Below, piece after piece: positions 26,833 to 35,200 of a DNA stretch of 64,000 bases. Below the pieces are notes generated by a model. That model was given only the letters and a program-made list of their open reading frames with translations. It ran no database searches and was not told where the DNA came from. Numbering within the stretch: position 1 is the first letter of the stretch; every line of letters starts with the position of its first letter. This DNA is from Ancylomarina longa. Lineage in GTDB: Bacteria > Bacteroidota > Bacteroidia > Bacteroidales > Marinifilaceae. Made by a program: the position numbers and the translations under genes. The stretch covers positions 1 through 64,000 of the forward strand of contig NZ_RJJX01000008.1 of NCBI RefSeq assembly GCF_003996985.1, read 5' to 3'.

Positions 26833-27933
26833 TTATATGCTGAAAATGAGATTTTTAAAAAATAAGTATAATCTAATAAATGGCATAAAAACGCCATATA
26901 CATACGAAGATAAAAATAAATTCTCTTCCCTCAAATGTCTGGTAACTATTTTATATTTATAAATATGAATGGCAAGTGTAATTAAAATAATAAGTCCAAT
27001 AAATATATAGAATTGTGTGCTCATACACATATAGACAAGAAGTGACAGAAGGATAATTTTATTTGTATTTTCTGCGTAAATTAGATATTTGATTTTTTTA
27101 GAGACAGAACTGAGACTTTTATAATAGTTGGCATTCTTTTTACACCAAACTTTATATGGGCTTTTGGAATGGGAAATCATTTTTGTAGATGGGGATAATG
27201 AAATAGAAATCCCGGAACGTTTTGCTAACTGATAGATCATTAAGTGGTCGTATCCAGCTTCAAAATAGGAGTGTTTGGCAAATCCTTTATTGATGAAAAA
27301 ATCTGATTTAAGATATCCCATATTATTGCCATCTCCTGCAAATGCTTTTTTTATGGAAGCAAAACTTGCAAATAGAAGTTGTTGTTCGAGAAGGTGATAT
27401 TTTATCATATTGAACCAGAATCCTTTTTTATTCTCAAAATTCGAATAGGTTAGCAATACACCTTTAGTCCAGGACTTCATCATGTTTTTTAGCCATAAAT
27501 CATTCGTTGGCTTACAATTCGGGTTACTGAATAAAAGCTTGTTATTTCTTGCTGCTTTTATCCCTATAGTCTGAGCTAGCTTCTTATTATGTCTGAATTT
27601 TTCATCTATGGGGATTTTAGTCAACCGCAAGTTAGAATACTGTGCTTGTAATAATTTAACTACCTCTTCTGTATTGTCAGTGCAACCATTGTCTACTACG
27701 ATAACTTCAAAATCCGGATAGGATTGGTTCAGAAAAGAGGTTAAGTTATCTTTAAGTTCCAAGGCATTATTTTTAGAACAGATTATAATAGAAACCGGTT
27801 CAAAAGTAGCTGTTCCTTCTTTTCTAATTATCTTTTTGAAACGTAATAAATGAAAAATCTGAAAAAGTAATTGAATTGCAAATGAAGTGCAAAGCGCTAT
27901 TAAAAATACTATTTGAATTAAAGTGAATGACAT
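26833..27933 (-). CDS. Membrane glycosyltransferase, family 2
   Basis: The 366-residue protein has an N-terminal membrane anchor (about residues 5-27) and a GT-A domain: VSIIICSKNNALELKDNLTSFLNQ, FEVIVVDNGCTDNTEEVV, a DGN segment in place of the usual DxD second site, and the acceptor-side FEAGYDHLMIYQLAKRSG. Two or three hydrophobic segments close the protein. The ATG at 27933 is preferred over the TTG at 27972, because a minus-strand TAAATTTG at 27970-27977 would place the transcript start between them. It likely transfers a sugar to a lipid or surface glycan. It is translationally close to the sigma factor gene. Confidence 0.87.
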   Translation of the reverse strand: MSFTLIQIVFLIALCTSFAIQLLFQIFHLLRFKKIIRKEGTATFEPVSIIICSKNNALELKDNLTSFLNQSYPDFEVIVVDNGCTDNTEEVVKLLQAQYSNLRLTKIPIDEKFRHNKKLAQTIGIKAARNNKLLFSNPNCKPTNDLWLKNMMKSWTKGVLLTYSNFENKKGFWFNMIKYHLLEQQLLFASFASIKKAFAGDGNNMGYLKSDFFINKGFAKHSYFEAGYDHLMIYQLAKRSGISISLSPSTKMISHSKSPYKVWCKKNANYYKSLSSVSKKIKYLIYAENTNKIILLSLLVYMCMSTQFYIFIGLIILITLAIHIYKYKIVTRHLREENLFLSSYVYGVFMPFIRLYLFFKNLIFSI

Positions 27934-28085
27934 AATGATGGTTAGCCAGCGTGAGTGTTTTATGTTGCCCAAATTTAAAAGAATCTTTGTGATATTAAAA
28001 TGGAAATCATTTTTGATTTTTTTAATTCAAATAGGTAGGGATATCAACTTTCATAGATGTGTTGTGGCATCATTAAATGAATGTG

Positions 28086-28114
28086 TTTGCAATATAGATT
28101 TATTAGTATCTTTG
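28086..28114 (+). promoter_or_regulatory. Bacteroidota-type promoter for tgt
   Basis: TTTG at 28086-28089, a 17-base spacer and TATCTTTG at 28107-28114 match the consensus. The start codon of tgt is 60 bases downstream. Confidence 0.6.
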
Positions 28115-28173
28115 CAGCCTGATTTTGCAAAATGGAATTTGCTTTTTGTTTTGCTGGCAATAAATAAGTTAAT

Positions 28174-29304
28174 ATGGATTTTAAATTATACAAAACTGAT
28201 CCTAAATCATCGGCAAGAACAGGAGAGCTAACCACTGATCATGGGAAAATTCAAACTCCTATTTTTATGCCGGTTGGTACTTTGGGTTCTGTAAAAGGAG
28301 TGCATCAGCGTGAATTAAAAGAGGATATTAATGCTGAAATTATTCTGGGTAATACTTACCATTTATATTTGCGACCAGGCCTTGATGTATTGGAACAAGC
28401 GGGTGGCTTACATAAATTTAATGGCTGGGATCGTCCGATACTTACAGATAGTGGTGGATTTCAGGTTTTTTCTTTAGCAGAAAATAGGAAATTGACTGAA
28501 GAAGGGGCAATTTTTCGTTCTCATATTGACGGATCAAAACATTCGTTTACACCAGAGGGTGTGATGGATATCCAAAGGACAATCGGTGCAGATATCATTA
28601 TGGCATTTGATGAGTGTCCTCCGGGAACTTCGAATTATGAATATTCAAAAAACTCTTTGGAATTGACTCAGCGTTGGTTGGAGAGATGCGTAAAACGATT
28701 TGATGAAACAGAATCCAAATATGGATATTCTCAAACATTATTTCCTATAGTTCAAGGATGTGTTTATAAGGATTTAAGGATAAAAGCAGCGGAACATGCA
28801 GCCTCCCTTAATCGGGAAGGTTATGCGATTGGTGGCTTGGCTGTTGGAGAGCCGGTTGAAGATATGTATTCCATGATTGAAGTGGTAAATGAAATTCTTC
28901 CGGAAAATAAGCCTAGATATTTAATGGGAGTAGGAACTCCAGTAAATATATTAGAAGGAATTGCAAGAGGAGTAGATATGTTCGACTGTGTAATGCCAAC
29001 CAGAAATGGGAGAAATGGAATGATGTTTACTAGCGAAGGAACCATTAATATTAAGAATAAAAAGTGGGCCAATGATTTTTCAGTGATCGATCCTAATGGA
29101 ACTTCTTATGTTGATAAATTTTATTCTAAAGCATATGTTCGTCATTTAATTCATTCGGGTGAACTGCTTGGATCTCAAATTTGTAGTATTCATAATTTAG
29201 CTTTCTACTTATGGCTGGTTCGAGAGGCTAGAGAGCAAATAAATTTGGGGACATTTGCTGCATGGAAGGATATTATGGTGAAGAAATTATCCATTAGACT
29301 GTAA
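28174..29304 (+). CDS. tgt: tRNA-guanine transglycosylase
   Basis: TGT exchanges guanine 34 of certain tRNAs for the queuosine precursor (EC 2.4.2.29). The 376-residue protein has the catalytic Asp92 in DSGGFQVFSL, the GGLAVGEP loop and the nucleophile Asp271 in MFDCVMPTRNGRNG. The usual zinc ligands are not there. Where most bacterial enzymes have a CxCxxC cluster, residues 301-320 read with Val, Ile, Asp, Asn, Thr and Tyr and contain no cysteine; only the His of CSIHN (His340) remains. I believe this is shared by Bacteroidota homologues. lptG follows after 117 bases. Confidence 0.95.
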   Translation: MDFKLYKTDPKSSARTGELTTDHGKIQTPIFMPVGTLGSVKGVHQRELKEDINAEIILGNTYHLYLRPGLDVLEQAGGLHKFNGWDRPILTDSGGFQVFSLAENRKLTEEGAIFRSHIDGSKHSFTPEGVMDIQRTIGADIIMAFDECPPGTSNYEYSKNSLELTQRWLERCVKRFDETESKYGYSQTLFPIVQGCVYKDLRIKAAEHAASLNREGYAIGGLAVGEPVEDMYSMIEVVNEILPENKPRYLMGVGTPVNILEGIARGVDMFDCVMPTRNGRNGMMFTSEGTINIKNKKWANDFSVIDPNGTSYVDKFYSKAYVRHLIHSGELLGSQICSIHNLAFYLWLVREAREQINLGTFAAWKDIMVKKLSIRL

Positions 29305-29421
29305 GTGTTAAAAAATCTAAGCCTAAAGCTTGGCGATTGGTATTTAAAGAATAAGTTTTACTTTTATTCCGATAATTTATTTTTGGATGTATTTCAAAAA
29401 TGAAAAATTAAAATTCAAGTT

Positions 29422-30498
29422 TTGAGAAAATTAGACTTATATATTATTCGAAAGTTTCTTGGAACTTTCTTTTTTGCAATAATCCTTATCGTTAGTATTT
29501 CGGTAATCTTTGATTTTTCAGAACATGTGGACGAATTCATTGATAAGGAAGCTCCATTCAGGGCAATTTTATTTGACTATTACCTGAACTTCATTCCTTA
29601 TTTCGCCAATTTATTTAGTGCGTTGTTCACTTTTATAGCTGTCATCTATTTTACCTCGAAGATGGCATATAATACCGAAATTATTGCAATCCTTAGTAGT
29701 GGTGTAAGTTTTAGACGGTTGATGTTTCCTTATTTTATTTCCGCATTGATTATAGGCTTATTTTCTTTTTTGATGAGTAATTATGTAATTCCTCCGGCAA
29801 ATAAAAAGCGATTGGATTTTACGGATACTTATATTCGGAAGCGTTTTGTAAATAGGGAAAGAAATATACATCGGCAAATAGAACCAGGTATTTTTGTTTA
29901 CATGATTAACTGGGAAACATCAAGCAAGTCTGGTTATAAGTTTGCTTTGGAGAAATTCGATGGTAAAACCTTAGTTTCTAAGCTTACCTCCAGATCGATT
30001 AGGTGGAATGAAAAAAAGAAGAAATGGACTGTTAGTGATTATTTTATACGCAATATTAAGGATGGAAAAGAATCCTTCATTCAAGGGACTAAAATTGATA
30101 CTACCTTAAACTTTGGGCCTTATGAATTTGGTCGTCGAAATAATGTAGTGGAAGCAATGAATCTGCCGGAGTTAAATCAGTTTATTGACCAACAAAGTAT
30201 GAGGGGGGATAGCAATATAAATGCATATAAGATTGAGAAGTATAAGCGATTGGCAAATCCATTTTCAACTTTCATACTTACTTTAATTGGGGCATCTTTA
30301 GCTTCGCGAAAAATAAGAGGGGGAATGGGCCTTCATCTAGGCTTGGGTTTGCTGTTGAGTTTTTCTTTTATTTTGTTCCTGCAAATATCCGTCGTTTTTG
30401 CAACTAATGGAAGCATGAACCCATTGTTGTCTGTTTGGTTGCCAAATATTTTATTTACTTTTGTCGCCCTGTATTTATATCGGGTAGCTCCCAAATAG
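29422..30498 (+). CDS. lptG: LptF/LptG-family lipopolysaccharide export permease
   Basis: The 358-residue inner-membrane protein opens with LDLYIIRKFLGTFFFAIILI, the conserved start of the YjgP/YjgQ family. Three N-terminal TM segments lie within residues 10-125, then a periplasmic beta-jellyroll (about 135-265) and three C-terminal TM segments after LANPFSTFILTLIGASLASRKIRGG. Together with LptB and LptC this family pulls lipopolysaccharide out of the inner membrane. The start is a TTG, because it alone gives the family N-terminus and the nearby ATG at 29400 is out of frame. F versus G cannot be separated with certainty. Confidence 0.92.
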   Translation: MRKLDLYIIRKFLGTFFFAIILIVSISVIFDFSEHVDEFIDKEAPFRAILFDYYLNFIPYFANLFSALFTFIAVIYFTSKMAYNTEIIAILSSGVSFRRLMFPYFISALIIGLFSFLMSNYVIPPANKKRLDFTDTYIRKRFVNRERNIHRQIEPGIFVYMINWETSSKSGYKFALEKFDGKTLVSKLTSRSIRWNEKKKKWTVSDYFIRNIKDGKESFIQGTKIDTTLNFGPYEFGRRNNVVEAMNLPELNQFIDQQSMRGDSNINAYKIEKYKRLANPFSTFILTLIGASLASRKIRGGMGLHLGLGLLLSFSFILFLQISVVFATNGSMNPLLSVWLPNILFTFVALYLYRVAPK

Positions 30499-30701
30499 AA
30501 ACATTCTAAATAGTTTTTTTTAAATTGTTTTGATTATCAAGCGAAAGAGCTTATTTTATATTCGTATAGCAAGGTATTTTTAGATGTTGTATAGAATTTT
30601 TTTTTATCCTAAAAATTACTAACGTTGTACCTTGGAATTTCATGAACTTTTGAAATTCAATATATATGACAATATATATTTTCTAACTAAATGTACAGAT
30701 T

Positions 30702-32246
30702 ATGTCATTGAAACGAAACATTCTTGATCTGAGAAAGAGAAAAGAAAAAGTGCTTCAAGGTGGCGGTGAAAAAGCCATTCAGAAGCAAGTTGCAATGGGT
30801 AAGTTGACTGCTAGAGAAAGAGTTACCTCTATTCTAGACGAGGATTCTTTCCATGAATACGATTTATTTGTTGAGCATGAAGCCCGCGACTTTGGCATGG
30901 AAAAGAAAGAACTCCATGGTGATGGTGTTATCATTGGAACCGGAACAATTTATGGTGAACCTGTTTGTATTTTCGCACAGGATTTCACGGTAGCTGGTGG
31001 TTCTCTTGGTCTTATGCATGCACGTAAAATTACGAAAATCATGGATCACGCTTTAAAAATGCGTGTGCCATTGATTGGTATTAACGATTCGGGAGGAGCT
31101 CGTATTCAGGAAGGTGTGAATTCACTTGCCGGATATGGCGAGATATTTTTCCGAAACACTCTGGCATCCGGAGTAATCCCTCAATTGTCAGTTATTCTTG
31201 GTCCTTGTGCTGGTGGAGCTGTTTATTCTCCTGCACTTACCGACTTTGTGTTTGTGGTTGAGAACATCTCAAAAATGTTTATTACCGGTCCTGAGGTAAT
31301 AAAAACCGTATTAGGCGAAGAAATTAGTATGGAAGAACTTGGTGGAGCTAAAGTTCATAGCGAAATCACAGGTAATGCTCATTTCTACGCTTTAAGCGAG
31401 TACGAATGCTTCGAACAAATTAAGAAGCTTCTTACCTTCATACCATGGCACAACGGTAAAAAAGCAAAAGCTTTCCCACCAAAGCCTCCAAAACCAGAAT
31501 TCAAAATTGAGGATATTGTACCTGCAGATCCAACTCAGCCATATGATATTCGTAACGTAATTAAATCTGTAGTGGATGATTCAGACTTCTTTGAAGTAAT
31601 GGAGAATTTTGCAGGGAATATCGTTATTGGTTTTGGTAGAATGAATGGTGAAACTGTAGGTTTTGTAGCAAATCAGCCTATGGTGTTAGCTGGTGTATTA
31701 GATTGTGATTCTTCTGATAAAGCAGCTCGTTTTATTCGTTATTGCGATGCTTTCAACATTCCTTTGGTTACCCTTGAGGATATGCCAGGTTATTTGCCCG
31801 GTGTTGATCAAGAGCATATGGGTGTTATTCGTCATGGTGCGAAAATTCTTTATGCTTACAGTGAAGCAACAGTGCCTAAAATCACGGTGATTATCCGTAA
31901 GGCTTATGGTGGAGGTTATATTGCAATGAACTCTCGTCATATGAAAGCTGATTTCATGTTTGCATGGCCTACAGCTGAAATTGCTGTTATGGGACCTGAA
32001 GGTGCAGCAAATATCATTTTCCGTAAGGAAATTATGGCTGCTGAAGATCCGGATGCTGTTCGTCGTGAAAAAGTTGCTGAGTATAAGGAAAAATTTGCAA
32101 ATCCTTATGTTGCCGCGGCCAAAGGTTATATCGATACTGTTATTGAGCCGTTAGAAACTCGTAATATGTTATTGCATTCCATCGAGGTTTCTAGCAATAA
32201 GGCAGATCGCAGACCTCAGAAAAAACACGGAATTCCTCCATTCTAA
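30702..32246 (+). CDS. Acyl-CoA carboxylase carboxyltransferase (propionyl/methylmalonyl-CoA type)
   Basis: The 514-residue protein matches biotin-dependent carboxyltransferases acting on propionyl-CoA or methylmalonyl-CoA. The N-half shows GKLTARERV, FTVAGGSLGLMHARKI, the oxyanion loop GINDSGGARIQEGV and GPCAGGAVYSPALTDF. The C-half shows VTLEDMPGYLPGVDQE and the second oxyanion loop IIRKAYGGGYIAMNSRH. The biotin carrier gene follows after 11 bases. No biotin carboxylase subunit is encoded next to it, nor the membrane subunit of a sodium-pumping decarboxylase, so the direction of the reaction is open. A 203-base upstream gap contains TACCTTGG, only a poor -7 box. Confidence 0.94.
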   Translation: MSLKRNILDLRKRKEKVLQGGGEKAIQKQVAMGKLTARERVTSILDEDSFHEYDLFVEHEARDFGMEKKELHGDGVIIGTGTIYGEPVCIFAQDFTVAGGSLGLMHARKITKIMDHALKMRVPLIGINDSGGARIQEGVNSLAGYGEIFFRNTLASGVIPQLSVILGPCAGGAVYSPALTDFVFVVENISKMFITGPEVIKTVLGEEISMEELGGAKVHSEITGNAHFYALSEYECFEQIKKLLTFIPWHNGKKAKAFPPKPPKPEFKIEDIVPADPTQPYDIRNVIKSVVDDSDFFEVMENFAGNIVIGFGRMNGETVGFVANQPMVLAGVLDCDSSDKAARFIRYCDAFNIPLVTLEDMPGYLPGVDQEHMGVIRHGAKILYAYSEATVPKITVIIRKAYGGGYIAMNSRHMKADFMFAWPTAEIAVMGPEGAANIIFRKEIMAAEDPDAVRREKVAEYKEKFANPYVAAAKGYIDTVIEPLETRNMLLHSIEVSSNKADRRPQKKHGIPPF

Positions 32247-32257
32247 AAACTACTGAT

Positions 32258-32566
32258 ATGGGAAAAATTACAGAATTCAACATTGATGGTACGCTGTATC
32301 AAACAGAATTAACTAAAAAGTTTGAAAACAGGAAAATATGGAAGAAGCCTGATCCGAAACAGATTATGTCATTCATTCCAGGTGCTATTGTTGAAATTTT
32401 CGTTAAGGAAGGGCAGAAAGTGAAGGCTGGAGAAGGTTTAATGATTCTTGAGGCCATGAAAATGAAGAATAGAATCGAAATGCCTTTCGATGGCGTTATT
32501 AAGAAAATTTATGTAACAGAAGGAGTAAAGGTTCCTAATAGATTGTTGATGTTAGAGATTGAATAA
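32258..32566 (+). CDS. Biotin/lipoyl carrier protein of the carboxylase
   Basis: The 102-residue protein ends in a biotinyl domain with the canonical attachment lysine in EAMKMKNRIEMPFDG (about residues 69-83), preceded by GAIVEIFVKEGQKVKAGE. The first 40 residues form a short non-repetitive arm (TEFNIDGTLYQTELTKKF) instead of the Ala/Pro-rich linker usual in decarboxylase carriers. It forms a two-gene operon with the carboxyltransferase upstream and is closed by a very strong terminator. Confidence 0.95.
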   Translation: MGKITEFNIDGTLYQTELTKKFENRKIWKKPDPKQIMSFIPGAIVEIFVKEGQKVKAGEGLMILEAMKMKNRIEMPFDGVIKKIYVTEGVKVPNRLLMLEIE

Positions 32567-32591
32567 ACTTTTGTTAATGAAAGTATAGATT

Positions 32592-32630
32592 AAAAGAGCC
32601 TGTTTGCACTTGCAAACAGGCTCTTTTTTT
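32592..32630. terminator. Bidirectional terminator between the carboxylase operon and ispE
   Basis: AAAAGAGCCTGTTTGCA pairs perfectly with its complement (17 bp, tight loop) and ends in seven Ts on the plus strand. It lies between two convergent genes and is short of Ts on the other strand. Confidence 0.92.
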
Positions 32631-32640
32631 GTCTTAATTT

Positions 32641-33456
32641 TTATAAGTGAGATATCCAAGTAAAATGATTCTTGAAATTGCTAATTGGTAAGGGTTTGTG
32701 CTTAAATATACCGTAAATACTAGAACCACTTCCCGACATTGCAGCATAGATAGCTCCATTTTTATAAAGCATATCTTTGATGGTTCGTAATTCTTCATGC
32801 TTAGGAAAAATACTGTCTTCAAAATCATTAAAAATAAGATCTTTCCATAGTTCTATAGGTTGTTGAATTAATTCTCGGAGCGACTTATCCGGATATTTTG
32901 GGGTAATACAGCGATAAGCTTCAGGAGTACTAATAGGCAGGTTTGGTTTGATTAAGTAGATAAAATAATTACTTAAATCTATGGATACCTTTGAAAAAAT
33001 ATCTCCTTTTCCTTCTGCAAAAACAGCTTTGTTTTGAATAAAAAACGGGCAATCACTTCCAAGCATCCCAGCCAATTGTTCCATTCTTGATTCTGAGAGT
33101 TTTAAATGATACTGATCATTTAATAATTTTATCATGAAAGCCGCATCTGCTGATCCACCTCCCAGACCAGCACCAAAAGGAATATTTTTGTGTAAGTGTA
33201 TTGCAGTAGGAGGAATTGCAAATTCAGTTTTTAGTAATTGAAAAGCTTTCATCACAATATTATCATGATCCTCAATAGTTACAGGAATGCCTGTTGTAGA
33301 GAATTGATAGTCCTGTAAAATATTTGAATTGGTTATTTCTAAAGCATCGCAGAGCGGTATTGGGTAGAATATTGTTTCAATGTTGTGAAATCCATCAGAT
33401 CTTTTTTCTATTACATTTAATCCAATATTTATTTTTGCATTCGGAAAACAAAGCAC
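32641..33456 (-). CDS. ispE: 4-diphosphocytidyl-2-C-methyl-D-erythritol kinase
   Basis: IspE is the GHMP kinase of the MEP isoprenoid pathway (EC 2.7.1.148). The 271-residue protein starts with the substrate-binding PNAKINIGLNVIEKRSDGFHN, has the ATP loop PFGAGLGGGSADAAFM (about residues 91-106) with the catalytic Asp in it, and the closing MSGSGSSIYGIF motif. Length is normal. It converges on the carboxylase operon and diverges from dnaB. Confidence 0.95.
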   Translation of the reverse strand: MLCFPNAKINIGLNVIEKRSDGFHNIETIFYPIPLCDALEITNSNILQDYQFSTTGIPVTIEDHDNIVMKAFQLLKTEFAIPPTAIHLHKNIPFGAGLGGGSADAAFMIKLLNDQYHLKLSESRMEQLAGMLGSDCPFFIQNKAVFAEGKGDIFSKVSIDLSNYFIYLIKPNLPISTPEAYRCITPKYPDKSLRELIQQPIELWKDLIFNDFEDSIFPKHEELRTIKDMLYKNGAIYAAMSGSGSSIYGIFKHKPLPISNFKNHFTWISHL

Positions 33457-33547
33457 AGTGGTATATTTAGAGGTTTTATTTATTGATTTGGTAAAAATAG
33501 CCGTTTTCTAAGAGCAAAAAAAATTAAAGAATAGGAGTTTAATTTTC

Positions 33548-33555
33548 TATCTTTG
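33548..33555 (+). promoter_or_regulatory. Candidate -7 element for dnaB
   Basis: TATCTTTG is a perfect TAnnTTTG element 93 bases before the chosen ATG at 33648 and 18 before the alternative TTG at 33573. No -33 box is seen at the right distance. Confidence 0.35.
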
Positions 33556-33647
33556 TCCTTGCATTCTTAATTTTGGATGACTCAGAATGGGTACTATTTA
33601 TAGAAAAATACCATTTGGGAATTCCGCTATTTACCTTGAAATATCAT

Positions 33648-35180
33648 ATGGCAGGAGCAAATATCTATAAAAACAATCCGAAAAATAAAATAGACCTCGA
33701 TTTTGGAAAGGTTCCCCCTCAGGCGGTAGAGCTGGAGGAGGCTGTATTAGGTGCATTGATGTTAGAGAAGGATGCTATTATTTCGGTTGGGGATATTTTA
33801 AATCCGGAAACTTTTTATAAAGATGCTCATCAGAAAATATACAAGGCCATCTTAAGCCTTTCCACAAAAGAAGAGCCTATTGATATCTTAACTGTAACCG
33901 AAGAATTAAAACGACAGAGCGATTTGGAGTTAGTGGGAGGTCCTTTTTATATCACCCAACTTACAAACCGTGTTGCGTCGGCTGCTCATATTGAGTTCCA
34001 CGCCAGAATTATTGCTCAAAAGTATATTCAAAGAGAATTAATTCGTGTTTCCTCTGAAATTCAATCACAGGCTTTTGATGAAAGCGTTGATGTTGCCGAT
34101 TTATTAGATCGTGCACAACAGGATGTTTTTGAGATTGCCGAGGGAAATATAAAGAAGGAATCTTCGCACATTCGACCATTGGCGGATGAGGTAATTAATC
34201 AAATTGTAGAGGCAGGGAAACGTCCCGATGGATTAAGCGGTGTGCCTTCCGGTTTTACGGCTCTGGATAGGATAACATCTGGTTGGCAAAAATCTGATTT
34301 GGTAATTATTGCAGCTCGTCCATCCATGGGAAAAACAGCTTTTGTTTTGTCTATGGCTCGAAATATGGCAGTGGAGCATAAGTCGCCAATTGCTATCTTC
34401 TCTCTGGAAATGGGTGCCGACCAATTGGTGAAACGATTAATTTCAAGTGAAACAGAACTGGGTTCCGAGAAATTAAGAAATGGACGATTGGAGGATTTTG
34501 AATGGGAACAGCTGCATGTTAAAATTAAAGATTTAGTAGATGCTCCTATTTATGTGGATGACACACCAGGATTGTCTATTTATGAGTTGCGTTCCAAATG
34601 TCGTCGGTTAAAAGCAAAATTCGATATTGGTTGTATCGTTATCGACTATTTGCAATTGATGACAGCAGGATCGGACATGCGTGGAAATAGAGAGCAGGAA
34701 GTGAGTTTGATCTCCCGGCAATTAAAGATTATTGCAAAAGAATTAAATGTACCGGTGATTGCACTATCTCAGTTGAATCGTGGGGTAGAGCAGCGTACGG
34801 GAGATGCTAAAAAACCAATGTTGTCCGATTTGCGTGAATCCGGAGCCATCGAGCAGGATGCTGATATGGTACTATTTATTCATCGCCCCGAGCGATATGG
34901 AATTACTGAAGATGCGGAAGGAAACTCCCTAATAGGTATTGCTGATATTATTATCGCGAAACATCGTAATGGTGCTGTTGGTGAAATACAATTGCGATTT
35001 AGAAATAATTTAGCAAAATTTATGGATATGGAGGGAGAGATGTTAAATCCATTTGTGGATGCAGATGCCGAGGATGTAAAAACATTTAGTTCCCGTATGA
35101 ATCAGGAACATGGTGGATTGGATGATTTGAATGCAGGACTTATTGGTGGTAGTGATTTTGAGGAAGCTCCTCCTTTTTAA
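33648..35180 (+). CDS. dnaB: Replicative DNA helicase
   Basis: DnaB unwinds DNA at the replication fork as a hexamer. With the ATG at 33648 the protein has 510 residues: an N-terminal primase-binding domain (PPQAVELEEAVLGALMLE…), a linker helix, and a RecA-like domain with Walker A ARPSMGKTAF, Walker B CIVIDYLQLM, the H3 motif VPVIALSQLNRGVEQR and the arginine finger block DMVLFIHRPERYG. The frame stays open to a TTG at 33573, which would add 25 residues; the family N-terminus favours the ATG. No intein is present. The next gene follows after 20 bases. Confidence 0.95.
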   Translation: MAGANIYKNNPKNKIDLDFGKVPPQAVELEEAVLGALMLEKDAIISVGDILNPETFYKDAHQKIYKAILSLSTKEEPIDILTVTEELKRQSDLELVGGPFYITQLTNRVASAAHIEFHARIIAQKYIQRELIRVSSEIQSQAFDESVDVADLLDRAQQDVFEIAEGNIKKESSHIRPLADEVINQIVEAGKRPDGLSGVPSGFTALDRITSGWQKSDLVIIAARPSMGKTAFVLSMARNMAVEHKSPIAIFSLEMGADQLVKRLISSETELGSEKLRNGRLEDFEWEQLHVKIKDLVDAPIYVDDTPGLSIYELRSKCRRLKAKFDIGCIVIDYLQLMTAGSDMRGNREQEVSLISRQLKIIAKELNVPVIALSQLNRGVEQRTGDAKKPMLSDLRESGAIEQDADMVLFIHRPERYGITEDAEGNSLIGIADIIIAKHRNGAVGEIQLRFRNNLAKFMDMEGEMLNPFVDADAEDVKTFSSRMNQEHGGLDDLNAGLIGGSDFEEAPPF

Positions 35181-35200
35181 ATCAATTTAGTTTATATTTT

